DNA of 64,000 nt from Lepus europaeus (GCF_033115175.1 NC_084837.1:90082499-90146498), one strand, 5' to 3'. Numbered from the stretch's first letter, positions 1 to 12,800 are shown. Program-made: numbers and translations. Notes: generated by a model not told the origin, from the sequence alone.

Positions 1-58
1 GGGGCCCTGGGAAACTCAGTAAAAATCTGAAGGCTGCAGTAGCCAGAACTGGGTTAAC

Positions 59-232
59 TTTTTTTTAAAATATTTATTTTATTTATTTGAAAGAGTTATA
101 GAGAAAGGGAGAGACAGACAGAGACCTTCCATCAGCTGGTTCACTGCTCAGATGGCCGCAATGGCCGGAGCTTCCTCCGGGTCTCCCACGTGGGTGCAGG
201 GGCCCAAGGACTTGGGCCGTTTTCCACTGCTA
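59..232 (-). repeat. CSINE fragment, 5'-truncated
   Basis: The reversed SINE tail (T-run, ATTTATTTATTTGAAAG) is followed by the body as far as the CTTGGGCC segment, then stops. The tRNA-like head is missing. It abuts the next copy. Confidence 0.85.
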
Positions 233-238
233 TCAATT

Positions 239-533
239 CTTTTTTTAAAAAAAGATTTATTTCAAAAGCAGAGTTACAGAGAGAGAAAGACAGAAATCTT
301 CCATCTGCTGTTTCACTCCCCAAATGGCTGCAACAGCCTGGCCCAGGCCCAGCCGAAGCCAGGAGCCTGGAATTCTACCTGGGTCTCCCAAGCTCTTGGG
401 GTATCATCCGCTCCTTTCCAGGCGCATTAGCTGAGAGCCGGATCAGAAGTGCAGCAGCTGGGACTCGAACTGGTGCCCATGTGGGGTGCGCACACTGCAG
501 GCCGTGGCTTAATCCACTGCACCACAGCGCTGG
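239..533 (-). repeat. CSINE, near full length
   Basis: The reversed copy runs from a T-run through GATTTATTT to the head CCACAGCGCTGG. It sits in tandem with the truncated copy to its left. Confidence 0.88.
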
Positions 534-1479
534 GTCACCTTGAATGACCTTGGTGATGTCAGCACAGGTCTGAGTATTCCCTGAAGAAGCCGCCTGTCGT
601 AACTCTCTTGGTCCTTCAGCCTGGAGCCTCAGTGTTCACTTGTTTTGAGCTCAGCTCGGCACTTCAGAATTATTTGGGGGAATTGGACACAAAGAAAAGT
701 GAAGCTCTGGCCCCTCTCCCAGCCATTTACCTCTGAGTGCCTAGGGGCTGGCGCCCATGCACCTGTACCTAAAGCTCCCAGGTGACTCAAAGGTGAACTG
801 GGACTGAGAATCTGTGTTAGCATTGAGATTCTCTCCCAAGAAATGCACCTTGTTGCATCTGTTGGTGCTGCCTTGAACATTCAGCCTTCAGAGTAAAACA
901 GGTTCAGAAAGGGCGCGGTGGTAAGAGGGAGGAGCTGACGGACAGACAGTGCAAGGGCTAAAGGGCTTAGGGGAGGCAGCCCCCCCATGTCCCCACCTTT
1001 TGACCATTGATTGGTCTTGGTACAGGCCTGGGGGAGAGACTGAGGTCCTGGGGACAAAGCTGCTGGCCAGAGGTTGCAGGTGCCCTGGGCTGGCTGCATC
1101 TGACCGCAGACACGCTCCATGCCTTGCGTGGGGGTCACGTGCGTCAGTTGTTAACATCGCACAGCAGCCTCTCTGAAGCTTTCCATGAGCCCATTCCCAG
1201 ATCCGCTGCAGACTTTGCTCCATAGCACGCTATGCACTTTTGAGTGTGGACTCATTAATTCTTAGATTACCCCATTCAGACATTCAGACGGGTCATGCCT
1301 GACAAGGCGTGTGATGTAACCACACTTCCGTCTGCTCGTTAGGAGGAAGAACAGGTTTTGCTATTTAGGTTTCAGTTTTACCGTTTTCACCTTTGGCTTC
1401 TCGCTCTGAGTCTGGGCTGGTGTGGAAATCGCAGTCCCGGGTGTAGTTTTGATTTTGCTTCAGGACCTCAGGCTTGCGC

Positions 1480-1747
1480 TTTTTTTTTTTTTTTATTAAG
1501 GTTTATTTATTTATTTGAAAGGCAGAGAGTTAGAGGCTGAGGCAGAGAGAAAGAAGTCTTCCATCTGCTGGTTCACTCCCCAAATGGCTTTGGGCCAATC
1601 CCAAGCCAGGAGCCAGGAGCTTCTTCTGTCTCCTACGTGGATGCAGGAGCCCAAGGAAGTGGAGCAGCCGGGATTCAAACTGGCGCCCATATGGGATGCC
1701 GGCACTGCAGGCTGCAGCTTTACCTGCTGTGCCACAGCGCCAGCCCC
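1480..1747 (-). repeat. CSINE
   Basis: A T-run, GGTTTATTTATTTATTTGAAAGGCAG, then the body with a small internal deletion, ending at the reversed head CACAGCGCCAGCCCC. Confidence 0.87.
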
Positions 1748-2152
1748 ATCAGGCTCTCTCTTAACTTAGCTCTGAGTGTCCTCATTTATGTAGGAAGAAG
1801 ACCAAGTCATTTCCAAGGTTCTGCTTGTTGGGGTTCCAAGGAGTGAATGGTGCAAGAACAGAATGGAGATGCCTTGGTTTAAAAGCAGCTGGTGGAAAGA
1901 TGTCACTCAAAGTCAGGGTGTGCGAGGGACCACACTGGACCTCCAGCCTGGAGGGGAGAAGTGGGAGCCCAGGGCAGAAGCTACCGCAAGACAGCCGTGA
2001 CCTAACCGTCCACAACCACCAAGACAGAAAGGGTGACCTGGGGGGCAGGGGCGGAGGAGGGCGCTATTGTAGGCAGCAGATAGCGTGCAAGCCCCTCCCC
2101 ACATTTAGAGTTGGCTGGTGGGAAGCAGGGGGCCCCACCCGCTTCCTTTCCT

Positions 2153-2490
2153 TTAAATTATTATTATTTTTTTTTTTGACAGGCAGAGTGGACAGTGAGA
2201 GAGAGAGAGAGAGAAAGGTCTTCCTTCTGTTGGTCCACCCCCCCAAATGGCCACTATGGCTGGGGCGCTGTGCCGATCCGAAGCCAGGAGCCAGGTGCTT
2301 CTCCTGGTCTCCCATGCGGGTGCAGGGCCCAAGCACTTGGGCCATCCTCCACTGCACTCCCTGGCCACAGCAGAGAGCTGGCCTGGAAGAGGGGCAACCG
2401 GGACAGAATCCGGTGCCCCAACCGGGACTAGAACCCGAGGTGCCGGCGCCGCAGGCGGAGGATTAGCCTAGTGAGCCGTGGCGTGGCCCC
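2153..2490 (-). repeat. Young CSINE with target-site duplication
   Basis: It belongs to the subfamily whose reversed tail reads GACAGGCAGAGTGGACAGTG. It is flanked by a 12-base direct repeat, GCTTCCTTTCCT (2141-2152 and 2491-2502), the mark of LINE-driven insertion. It lies downstream of the putative 3' UTR end. Confidence 0.9.
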
Positions 2491-2576
2491 GCTTCCTTTC
2501 CTGAGAAACATCGTGGCTTGCCTGACACAAAATGGGATGTCAGCACCTTGGTTGGTTTTAAACATGATTTTTTTTT

Positions 2577-2582
2577 TTTAAT
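2577..2582 (-). promoter_or_regulatory. Candidate polyadenylation signal (ATTAAA)
   Basis: A minus-strand ATTAAA about 1.15 kb after the stop codon, followed at once by a genomic A-run. No AATAAA was seen on the minus strand between it and the stop. The adjacent A-run might instead be the tail of an old retroposon, so this is tentative. Confidence 0.3.
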
Positions 2583-3728
2583 TTTTAAAAACTCCGACAG
2601 TAAAGGTCGTACTGTGCACAGGGGGACAGGTGCCTTTGATGTGTCCCCTTTCATTCCTACCTTAAAACAAGGCTAAGGCATAAATTACTCCGCCGGGCAG
2701 CAGGCGTGCCCCTTGTCCTCGGGGCGCCATCGGTGGTGGTACCGCTCGGTCCCTGGGCTGGTGGATGAGACATTTGCCAGTGAGGCTGCCCAGGTGCCTG
2801 GAGCCTCGCACGGCCGTTGTTCAGTGCAATCGAGGGAGGGCCCCTCCGAGCCCTTCTCCCACGCACTGGTGGGCGTAGAGGGAGTGGGAGGCCCCCCTCC
2901 TAGCCCTGCGCCTGGCTGCAGTAGGGTCAGTGCGCCTGCGTCAGGTGCAGCCTGCGGCCGGGTCCCGGGCATCGCGTCACCCACATGCCTTGCTTCCCCT
3001 TCCCGTGAGGTACCCCGGAACACAGCAGCGGGAGGAGAGGGGGAGGCGGAGGCCGGGAGCCAGGGCGGACGGAGTGTGTGGGTGGCAGGAGAGCCAGCTG
3101 CCTTCCGGGCTCAGCCGGATCCACAGCATCCTGGGTCCCACCCCCACCCCTCCGCGCGGTCTCCGCATCCCAGAATCTCCCAACATCCCTGGCGGCAGCT
3201 GTCACCAGCAAGCCCTGGGGTGCCATCCTGTCTATCCATGGGGAGCCCTGGGGGCCCGGGGTTGGGGCTGATCTGTGAGCCAGCCGCAGGGGTGGGAGGG
3301 GTCAGCAGGGTGCTGCAGGATTCCGAAGTGCTGGGCCGCTGCTTTCCGGAGCTGCAGAGAGGCGTGGCCGGTGCACAGCGGGGTTGTATTTACAGTCTTC
3401 CTCCCTGGGCTTCTTCCCAGGATAGGGATGGTGGTCAGTTCCTAGCACCTTAGTGGCTGGGGCAGCAAATGCCCTCCACGGGGAAGGGGGGGTGTTCTCC
3501 TGCCTCTAGGGAGCTGTGTGCAGGTGTCCCAAGCCCCCCAGCAGGGCGGTTTCCCTTGAAAACCGGCTTGAGTTCCATTCCAGAGGGAGCAGGCGCCGTC
3601 ACTCAGGAGATGAGGTCAAGTGCAAAGCCAGCTGGCGTCCTGTCCACGGCAGCTCGGTGGGGCCTCGGGCCTGGGCCTGCTCTCCACCGGGGCTGGCCCC
3701 CCTTCTATTCGAAGCCTCCTGCCCAGCC
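2577..3728 (-). other. ITGA11: Putative ITGA11 3' untranslated region
   Basis: Sequence downstream of the stop codon. It is strongly GC- and CpG-rich between about 2,690 and 3,760 and has no coding feature that I trust. The lower limit is inferred from an ATTAAA on the minus strand at 2577-2582 and from the roughly 1.2-1.3 kb 3' UTR I recall for the human gene. The true end could differ. Confidence 0.45.
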
Positions 3729-3800
3729 TCACTCCAGCTCTTTGGGGGCGGGGTCCAGGCCGGGCTCCCTCCTGCGCTTGGCGCTTTGAAAGAAGCCGAG
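3729..3800 (-). CDS. ITGA11: ITGA11 exon 30, coding part (cytoplasmic tail and stop)
   Basis: Encodes residues 1,166-1,188, beginning [14 protein letters not shown] and ending KELE, then TGA. It directly continues the Lys codon of exon 29 in phase 0 after the acceptor TTTCTGCCACAG. It has the length and basic-then-proline pattern of the alpha-11 tail. The usual alpha-integrin GFFKR motif is GFFQS here. The stop is at 3729-3731. Confidence 0.95.
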   Translation of the reverse strand, partial: LGFFQSAKRRREPGLDPAPKELE

Positions 3801-6800
3801 CTGTGGCAGAAACAAAGGCAGAACCGTAGGGGGCAGTGGGGTGGACAGCGTGGAGAGGGCCTGCCTCCCATCCCAGAGGGCCCCCCTGGATGCCCCAGCA
3901 GCCCATCACCAGAGCCCCCCACCCCAGCTGTGGTCTGGAGCAGTGCAGAGGGAGCCCCGGGAGTAGGGCCAGGACATGAAGCTGGCTCCCGCTGTCTTGC
4001 TGTGTGGTCCTGCCAAGGTCAGTCTCCCTCTCTGGGCCTCCCTTACTTCATCTGAAACAGGAGGAGGTGGGGACCAGGAGCTCCTCTCAGAGACAGAGAG
4101 GGCGTGGCTGGGTTTGTTAACAGCCTGGCCCTGTAGGGATGTTGTCTTCCCAAGGGTTGCAGCCATAGTTGGAGTGCCCTCTGCTGGCACAAACCAGTCT
4201 GCCTGCCGCGGCAAGGGGCTGGAGGGGGTGGAGCAGGAGAGCTGCAGGAGGAGGCTGGGTGGGGGCCCAGGCCCGCCCAGCAGTCCGGAGGCCGCGCCTG
4301 TCCTGCTGTGTGCAGGAGCACTCACCTTCCACAGGGCCAGGACCAGCAAGGCCAGAAGCAGGAGGCCTCCCAGCGTGCTGCCCACGATGATCCAGATGGG
4401 GACCTGCGAGTCTTCCTCCTTGGAGATTTCGAAGGTGACCTGCAGGGGCAGGGGAGGAGTCAGGTGACAGCTTGGCTGCTGTGGGGCGGGCGGGGCAGGA
4501 GAGCTGGGGTAGGTGGGGAGGAGGGTCAGCCGGCCCTCGGTGGGAGAGCGGCAGCCCTGGTTCAAGGAGAAGGCGGAGCGATGGGCGGCACACAGCCAGC
4601 CGGGCTCTCTGAGCAGCCAGCCCTGCACGGTGGACACCTGAGTTAGGTGACAAGGTGAGGCTCCTCCGTGAGACACTTTCCGCCTCTGGCCTCGGGCCAC
4701 CTCGCTCGCCCAGATTCTCATCCTGCTCTGTGCACTGCCCTTCCTCAGTCTTTGTCACTTCTTGTCACACACCCCCCCCCCCCCCCCATCTGCAGGTTGG
4801 TGCGCCTCTTCCTTCAGTCCTTGGACCTCTTCTTTCTCTGCAGCTGTTCCCTGGGCGACCTCGGGGCTGACTTCCCAGGAGACATAGCAGGCTTGGTGTC
4901 CAGGCCTGCAGCACTGGCCGGGGCCCAGGACAATCTGAATTTCTTTTACAAAGTGGAAGAAAGAGTGAGTATAACCTGGGCTGGATGATATGCCTTCACC
5001 TTGACAGCAAGCAACACCTCTGGATAACGTGACGATGTTGCATGGAAGATACACACAGAGCACTAAGGGAGAGGGGGCCCCCAAGGCAGGGGCTGGGGCT
5101 GGGGCCAAGGAAGCGAGAAAGCAGCACTGGGGGCGTTCACTCAGCTTTAACTGCCAGTGCGCTGGCCACGCCCACGCTTGGCCCTGCAGCTTCAACCACC
5201 CTGCGCTGGCCACACCCACACTCAGCCCTGCAGCTCTAACCACCCTGCGTGGCCACGCCCACACTCAGCCCTGCAGCTCTAACCACCCTGCGTGGCCACG
5301 CCCACACTCAGCCCTGCAGCTCTAACCACCCTGCGTGGCCACGCCCACACTCAGCCCTGCAGCTCTAACCACCCTGCGTGGCCACGCCCACACTCAGCCC
5401 TGCACTCTAACCACCCTGCGTGGCCACGCCCACACTCAGCCCTGCAGCTCTAACCACCCTGCGTGGCCACGCCCACACTCAGCCCTGCAGCTCTAACCAC
5501 CCTGCGTGGCCACGCCCACACTCAGCCCTGCAGCTCTAACCACCCATGCGCTGGCCACGCCCAAACTCTTCTGCAGCTCTAACCACCCTGCGTGGCCACG
5601 CCCACACTCAGCCCTGCAGCTCTAACCACCCTGCGCTGGCCACGCCCACACTCAGCCCTGCAGCTCTAACCACCCTGCGTGGCCACGCCCACACTCAGCC
5701 CTGCAGCTCTAACCACCCATGGGCTGGCCACGCCCAAACTCTTCTGCAGCTCTAACCACCCTGCGTGGCCACGCCCACACTCAGCCCTGCAGCTCTAACC
5801 ACCCTGCGTGGCCACGCCCACACTCAGCCCTGCAGCTCTAACCACCCATGCGCTGGCCACGCCCACACTCAGCCCTGCACTCTAACCACCCTGCGCTGGC
5901 CACGCCCACACTCTCCTGCAGCTCTAACCACCCATGCGCTGGCCACGCCCACACTCAGCCCTGCACTCTAACCACCCTGCGCTGGCCACACTCACATTCT
6001 GTCTCCTGCCTGCGCTCCAGCTGAATTCCAGACTCACATGTGTCTGCGGGCTCCCAGGCAGACCCTGGGCCCCACCGCCTGCCCCCAGCCCTGTCCCTCC
6101 AGTCTCCTGTGCGTGTTTGCTGCTGCCATGCCCAGAGCACTCCTGGCTCATGCCTGCTCTCCCTTCCGCACCAGCAGAGGCCACTGCTCTGGCCTGCAAG
6201 TGCCCAGATGTGCCCGCTCCCCTGCACCCCGTCTCTGGAGCTGGCCTCCGGCTTCTGCCTGAGGCCTCGGCGCAGCAGCTAAGGCAGCTCCTTCACCTGG
6301 GAGCGCTCTGGTCACTGCACCGGCCGTGGTGCCCAGTGTCACTCAGAGGAAAGACGGAAGCCCTGGCCTCGCCATCTCCTACCGCCCTGGCTCGCCCCCA
6401 GCCCCAGCCTCCTGCAGACCCCCACCCAGCAGTCTCGGCTTCCCCACGCTCCCGCCCTGCTGTCTGTTCCCCCCACCTGGACTGCCCGTCTTTACGAGTG
6501 TGCTTTCTCCCGGGGCAGCCCTTCCCTCCACGAGCCACTGCCCACCTCCGCGCTGATTGCCTTTCTTCCTGCCTAGCATGGTCACTTCGGGAGAGCAGAG
6601 CCTCATCAGCGTCGTTCTCTGCTCTGTACCCCAGGTGTGGAACGCAGTGGGGCTCACTGAGCACCTGCCCTGGGTGCATGAACCCCTGCAGGGCACAGGG
6701 GAGCTTGCCCTGGACACTGACTCACGCAGGTCACTTCCTGCTCTGCCTGACCTTCTGCAGCCTCAGTTTCCAAAGTCGAACAATGGGGTGGTGGGATGCA

Positions 6801-9800
6801 CCTGGCAGCAGTGACGAGCGAGCAAGGTAAAGTGGGGTGTCTGTGGCAGTGCCTGGCACAAGCCCAGTGCTCAGCACTTATTCTTTTATGTGTCTTCTTT
6901 CTGTCTCTGAGGCTGGGGCCTTGTTCTGCCCCTCCACCATCTCCCGTACAGCCCTCTCCCCCAGGTCAGGGGTTTAGTTTGGGCTTGGCGAATCTCTTTA
7001 ACAGAAAAGCGAGGGATCCAGAGGCTATAAGAGGGATTTTTATGGGGTGGGGTGTGTGGAAGGCAAAGAATTCACCTAAAAGACATGCGCAGTAGTGGGG
7101 ACAGGAGCCTGTGTGTGTGTGAGGGGGCCTGTGCCATACCTCCCTTCTCTTGAAGGCCTGGAAGATAACAGCATTTCCAGGGTCGGTTCAAAGGGGCTGG
7201 CTCCAGAGAGCTTTCCTGGGACCCACCCCATTGTGCCCCCACCTGGCTGCAGCGCCTGCACTCACCCCATATCGCACCTGTGCTTTGCTGTCATGGTCCC
7301 CTCACTTGTTGAATTCATCTCCATACCCCCCTGGGTGGGGCTGAGTTAGTAGGAATGGCAAATGAATGAACAAATAAATACAGAACACTCCTGGGGCGGG
7401 GCGCCCCCCAAGGGCAGCTTCCAGGCCTCTGCACCTGCTGCCCCTTGGCTGGGCACACCCCAAGTTACCCACGCGCCTTCCTTGACCTTGCCTGTCACCC
7501 TGGGGCGGGGCTGGCGTTTATGGGGCGTGGCCAGTAGGGGGCAGCAGCGTCCCGCGCCCGGCGGCGGCGCTGTCTCTCTCCAACAAGACTGGGCTTTTCT
7601 TTGGGACTTGTCTCCGATCCAGGAAAGTGTCTCTCGAAGGCTCGCCCCTTTTCTGGCCCCCGATGTCAGCAGACTTGATCGGTAACAACCTGGCCAGGGA
7701 GGGCCGACCCCAGCACCGAGACACCCCCACGCCCGTGGCGTCCGGGAGCGCAGTCCGCCCCAGACCCGGCCCCTTTTCGTTGCAGCTGAGGTGGATGGGG
7801 AGGGGGCGTTCCTTCCAAGCTGCCTCCCCTGCCCTGCTCTCAGGCACAGGGGCCTGGGCTCCCGTTCCTGCCTCCTCCCGAGTAGGATGTGCAGGTGTGC
7901 CCCCTACCCCCTGCCCCAGGGGCGGTGACGGTGCCTTGGGCACACAACCCCTCCCCACTCTTGCGTGTTCTCTCCCGGGAGGCTCACCTGTCCGCAGGTC
8001 TGCCCACCTCTCCCGCTGGGACGCGGGGGAGGGGGCTGTTGGGGAGCTGGGGGCAGCCCTTTCCAAGGTCTCAGGGCTTGGGGGTGGGGTGAGGTGGGGA
8101 GCACGCACCTGGCGGCTGGGGTCCTCCTCGCGGAAGATGAAGGGGCTGTGGAACTGCCTCTGCAGGGCGGCGTGGATGGTGATTTTCAGAGACCTGTACT
8201 TGAGCTGTGTGATCAGAGGGCGCCGGTCAGAAGCCGCCCCCGCCTCGGCCCCTTCTCTTCCTGCCCCCTGCCCAGCAGCCACCCCTGCGGACTCGCCACC
8301 CCCCCCCGGGGGGGGGGCTCCACTTACTGCTTTCAGAGACTTCAACCACAGGTTCCCCAGCAGCCGGAAATGGGTTTCCTGGTTGGGGTTCAGCCTCACG
8401 TTGCAGTTGATGGAGACCACGTCAGAGTTGCTGTGGTTCTGAAAGAGGCGAGGGGGCTCGGGGGTGAGCAGCTGGGCTGTGGGGGCAGGGGAGGCAGCCA
8501 AGCCTGGCTGGGACCTGGGCCTGCGGGCAGCAGCTCAGACCAGCAGGGGGACGGAGGGAGGGGGAGAGGCAGAGAACAGGGGACAGGGGGAGAAGTGGGG
8601 TGTGCAGGACCCGCGGGCTGGGCTGCTGTGGGATGATTGGGGGACAAATGAAGGCTGGGATCGTCAACTGTGTTTGAAGTTGTGGGAGATGGCCAGCCGG
8701 GGGTGTTCCAGCATCAAGGCATCTCTACATTATAATCGTCATATAAACAGATGAAAACAAAACGGTGCAATCATGGCATCAGACGCAGGGAAAGGTATTT
8801 TAGGAAATGCAACTTGTGTTCATGGTAGAAATTCTCAGGGCAGATCCTGAGCCTGGCTAAAGGGATTCACAGATAATTTCTAAAGCCCCAAGCAAGCATC
8901 CACGTTCCTTTCAAATCCGGATCAAGACAGTCCTGACAGCACCAGCCCTAGAGGTCTTAGCCAGAGCAATACGGCAAGCAAAGCGACCTGTGGGGCCTGC
9001 ATGGGAAACCTCGCGTTGATGGCCCAAGCAAGTGATCAATGATTAGAAGCCGTCAGGTAGAAGCTGTTTGTGGGGCTGCCCGCCCCAAGCCTTTGCGTGA
9101 AGCATGCGTCTGGGGGAAATAAAACTAAAATAGCTAAGATTTTGATCTGGGTGAGGACCAGTGAGAGCGTGCCGAGGACCTGAGAACGGGAACCTGGTTG
9201 TGAGCAGGTGTCCTGGGAGGTGGTGGGGCAGGAGACCCGCGGCTGGTGTGGGCGGACGCCTGTGCGCGCTGCTCCCTCTGCAGGTGTCTCAGCTCTCGGG
9301 CTTGTCTGCTTCCCCCTTCTCTGCGGTTTGCTCGCCCCGCAGCCCTGTCACCTGGCTTCCTAGCCACCCCCTCTGTGTGTCTCCCGGGAGATGACGGCGG
9401 CTCCTGAATCCCTTTCCTCCTGGCTTGAGGCTGGGTGCACACAGGTGCTCACAGAGCGCTTCCCGGCAGACCATCAGATCCGGGGAGACAACCAGCCCCA
9501 GGCTCGGCTTGCGGTTCCGGGGACACTCACCAGCTGCGGGGCACGACTCAAATCCTCCTCCGCTGGGGTGGTCCGGTACTCGGTGCCGTTCCCCCACACG
9601 TTACAGGATGTGTTCACCTGGACAGAGGACACGTGCACACGGCTTCACACCCCGAACAGCCCTCAGCAGCCCAGAGATCTTTCTCTTCCCAGAGGAGGCC
9701 CAGCCTCCCCAGTGCCAGGAGAAGGGAGCCTGGGGCCAGGGGACACGCGCGAGGGTGCATCTGTCTCCCGGCTCCTCCCCGAGCCTGGTCCCTGGGGGTT

Positions 9801-12800
9801 TGGGTACCTGGTCAGTGAGGAAGTCTCTCAGCATCAGCAGACGGTTGCCAGCCCTGGTGGCCACGGGAACGGTGATTTTCATTGTCACCCCGTGCACGGG
9901 GAAAAGGCCCAGGTTCTGGATCTGCGGCCAGAGAAGGGCAGGGTCAGTGCCCCAGCAGCAGCTGAGGGGTGGCGGACAGGCCTGGAGGGGCCAGGGCTGG
10001 GAGACGGGCCATTCAAAGGCCCCTGGGGAGCGGGGCCGGTGCTGTGGCATAGCCGATTAAGCTGGAATCCCATATGGGCGCCAGTTCAAGTCCCGGCTGC
10101 TCCACTTCTGATCCAGCTCCCTGCTAATGCTCCTGGGGAAGCAGCGGAGGATGGCCCAAGTGCTTGGGCCCCTGCACCCACGTGGGAGATTCAAGTGGAG
10201 TTCCTGGCTCCCGGCGTCTGCCTGACCCCAATGGCTTCTGTAGCCATTTGGGGAGTAAACCAGTGGATGGAAGATTGTGTGTGTGTGTGTGTGTCTGCCT
10301 CTCCTTCTTTGTAACTCTTTGGGCCCAGGGCCCCCCTTTGTGGAAGATCTAAAGCTTTGCCAAATTGTTGGGGGCTGGGGGCCAGGGTGGGGAAACAGCT
10401 CCTCCTGGCTGGGGGGAGGGAGTTTGCTGGAGCCAGGGGTGGAGACACGGCCATCAACGCATTACAAGCGAGGAATGCTTTTCACTGCACGACTTCAACA
10501 GTGCGTGTGAGCGCTCACATTCGAGCTTCGTCCCCTTCAAACCCCTTCGGGGCCAGAGCAGTGAGGCGGGGCTGCCGCCAGGTGGGAGCTGTGTGGCCTT
10601 GGCCGGGTTACTGAGCCCCTCTCGGACAAGCCAAGCAGGGCTCCAGCCTGTGCAGTCCGGTGTCCGGCTGTGTGGACTGGCCTGCCCCCAGCTCTCACAC
10701 AGCCGTAGGGCAGGTTGATAAACTCAGCAGGTCAGGGCACAGTGTAGCAGAGACTGCTCAGGTTCTCCTAATAGGCACTACAAAAGGCCACCTTCCCAGC
10801 CTACAGCTCCACCATTCTGGAGATGGGAGGTAAGTGGAGTGTGATGAACTACCAGGGAGTTTCTTTAATAGGGGCAGAGTGGGGCTGCACACTCTCTTCC
10901 TCTTCCTTCTTGCTGCTTCCTGGAATGAAAACGTGATGGCTGGAGCTGCAGCCATTTTGGGCTGGGAGGTGAACCCGGAGTCTGCCAATCTCACGCTGAG
11001 GATGATGGAACAGAAAAACCAATCCCGGAAGACCCTGCCAGCTCTGGCCTTCTCTCATGGTAGGTTTGAACTTCACATTTAGTTTTTTTTTTTTTTTTTG
11101 TATTAAAATTTTTACGTGGCTACAACTAATCCTCACTGACGAATCTTCCAGCCAAGAGGCGGGGATGGAAGGCCCAGAGAAGCGTCACGCGGTGAGGGGT
11201 GGCGAGTAGCGGCTGGACTCAGGCACGAGCAAGGCTCCCAGGCTCCCCCCCAGCAACGTGGGCGTGCCTTACCGCCATCTGTCCCTCTGTGCCCAGTCCC
11301 CTCCAGCCTCACCTTGAAGACACAGCTGAACGGCGGCCCGATGCCATTGTATCTCTCCAGGGAGCTGTTGGCCTTGACCTCGTAGTGGCTCAGGCTGCTG
11401 CTCCTACAGAGACAGAGAACAGAGCAGTCGCGAGCTGTCAGTGTCGGCCATGTGGGCACGTGAGCGACAGAGCGTGTGGGCAGGCACCTGCCTCCCCGTA
11501 GCCACAAAGACCAGGTTTGCTCATGTGTCCACCGGGATGGCTGTGTTGGGCAGGATTCTGAGGTTCAGTGTGTCTGCCTTGTGTGCAGGGGGAACCTGAG
11601 CCAGGGAGCTACTGCTGGTGTCTGCACAGGGCCCTGGCCTCTAGCGGTGGCCGTGGGGTGCGGCTGGCGAGATGCCCTGGGGCCAGGCCTGGGTCCCCTT
11701 CTTCTAGAGTGGCTGCAGAAGAGGGGCCGTGCTTGGCTTGGTGGGTGTCCCGGGCCCCCAGGCTTCCGGCTCTGCTAGGCCCCAGCAAAGGGTGCGCGCT
11801 ACCTGAGGCCACTGTCCCAGGGTCCCCCGGGGCCAGCCCACCTGGTGAAGAGGACGTCGGCTTCATACTTGAGGTGCAAACGCAGGAGGGCAGTGTTGTC
11901 GTCCTTGGTGCTGTCCTGCTCGTCACTGTCGCTGCAAGGGGAGCCGGGCAGAGCCGTCAGGAGCGCACTGGCTGGGGAGTGTCCCGGGAGAGGAGGGCCC
12001 GGGGCTGGGAGTGGGTGACCTCAGCCTTCCCTGCTGCCTTGGCAGGAGCTGCTGGGCTGGTATGGGGTCGGGACGGTGGGACGGGGGAGGAGTTAGATTA
12101 TTTATTTATCTATCAGTTATTTGAAAGGCAGACAGAGAACGAGAAACAGACAATCAGAGAGAAATCTTCCACCTGTTGGCTCCCTCCTGGATGCCCACAA
12201 CAGCTGGGGCTGGTCCAGGCAGAAGTCAGGAGCCAGGAACTCCATCTGGATCTCCCACACAGGTGTCAGGGGACCCAAGTGCTTGGGCGTGGCTACTGCC
12301 TTCCAGGAAATGTGGGAGTGGGTAATTGGAAGCGAGATTGGAGCTGGGACTCCTCTGATGTGGGGTTAGGGCATTCCAAACAAGGTCTTAACCACTGAGC
12401 CAAGTTGCATCCCCACAGAGGGTGCGGTGTGGGTCTTGGCCGCGGCCTGCCTGTGTGACCTCCTCGCTGCCGCCCCCTGCTGGCCGTGGAGTCAGGGGCA
12501 GGGGCCGGGAGGGCGATGACACCTGCCGGCTCTGGCCCTGGGGGGTTGGGGGGAGACCAGAGGCGTTGCAGTGGAGTGGTTTACTTCTGTCCAAGCTGAC
12601 CGGTCGCAGCCCCTCTACAGGCGGGGAGGACCCTGTTTCTGCCAAGGGCCATTGGCTATTTCCAACCTCACACGCAGGCCCTAGGAAACGATCAACTTGA
12701 AGAGCCGCCTGCTGTGGGTGTGCTGAGTTTCGAGCCCTGCCTGCGGCTGCCTTGGCACAGGATTCCCCGGGCCCAGCAGGCCGGACGTTCCCCACCCCTG

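Noticed and set aside
571..600. GGCTTCTTC on the minus strand as the cytoplasmic-tail exon
   Set aside because: The phase does not join exon 29 and the reading stops soon after without the basic tail. The true exon is at 3729-3800.
2713..3453. 246-codon plus-strand open frame opposite the ITGA11 3' end
   Set aside because: CpG-rich sequence makes long stop-free frames. The translation has no recognisable motif.
5150..5995. Possible CRISPR-like array
   Set aside because: Repeats are contiguous with no unique spacers, and the genome is mammalian. It is a minisatellite.
7518..8501. 327-codon minus-strand open frame taken as one exon
   Set aside because: It is the read-through of exons 27 and 28 plus introns 27 and part of 28. 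Splice borders at 8438/8328 and 8204/8109 explain the coding parts.
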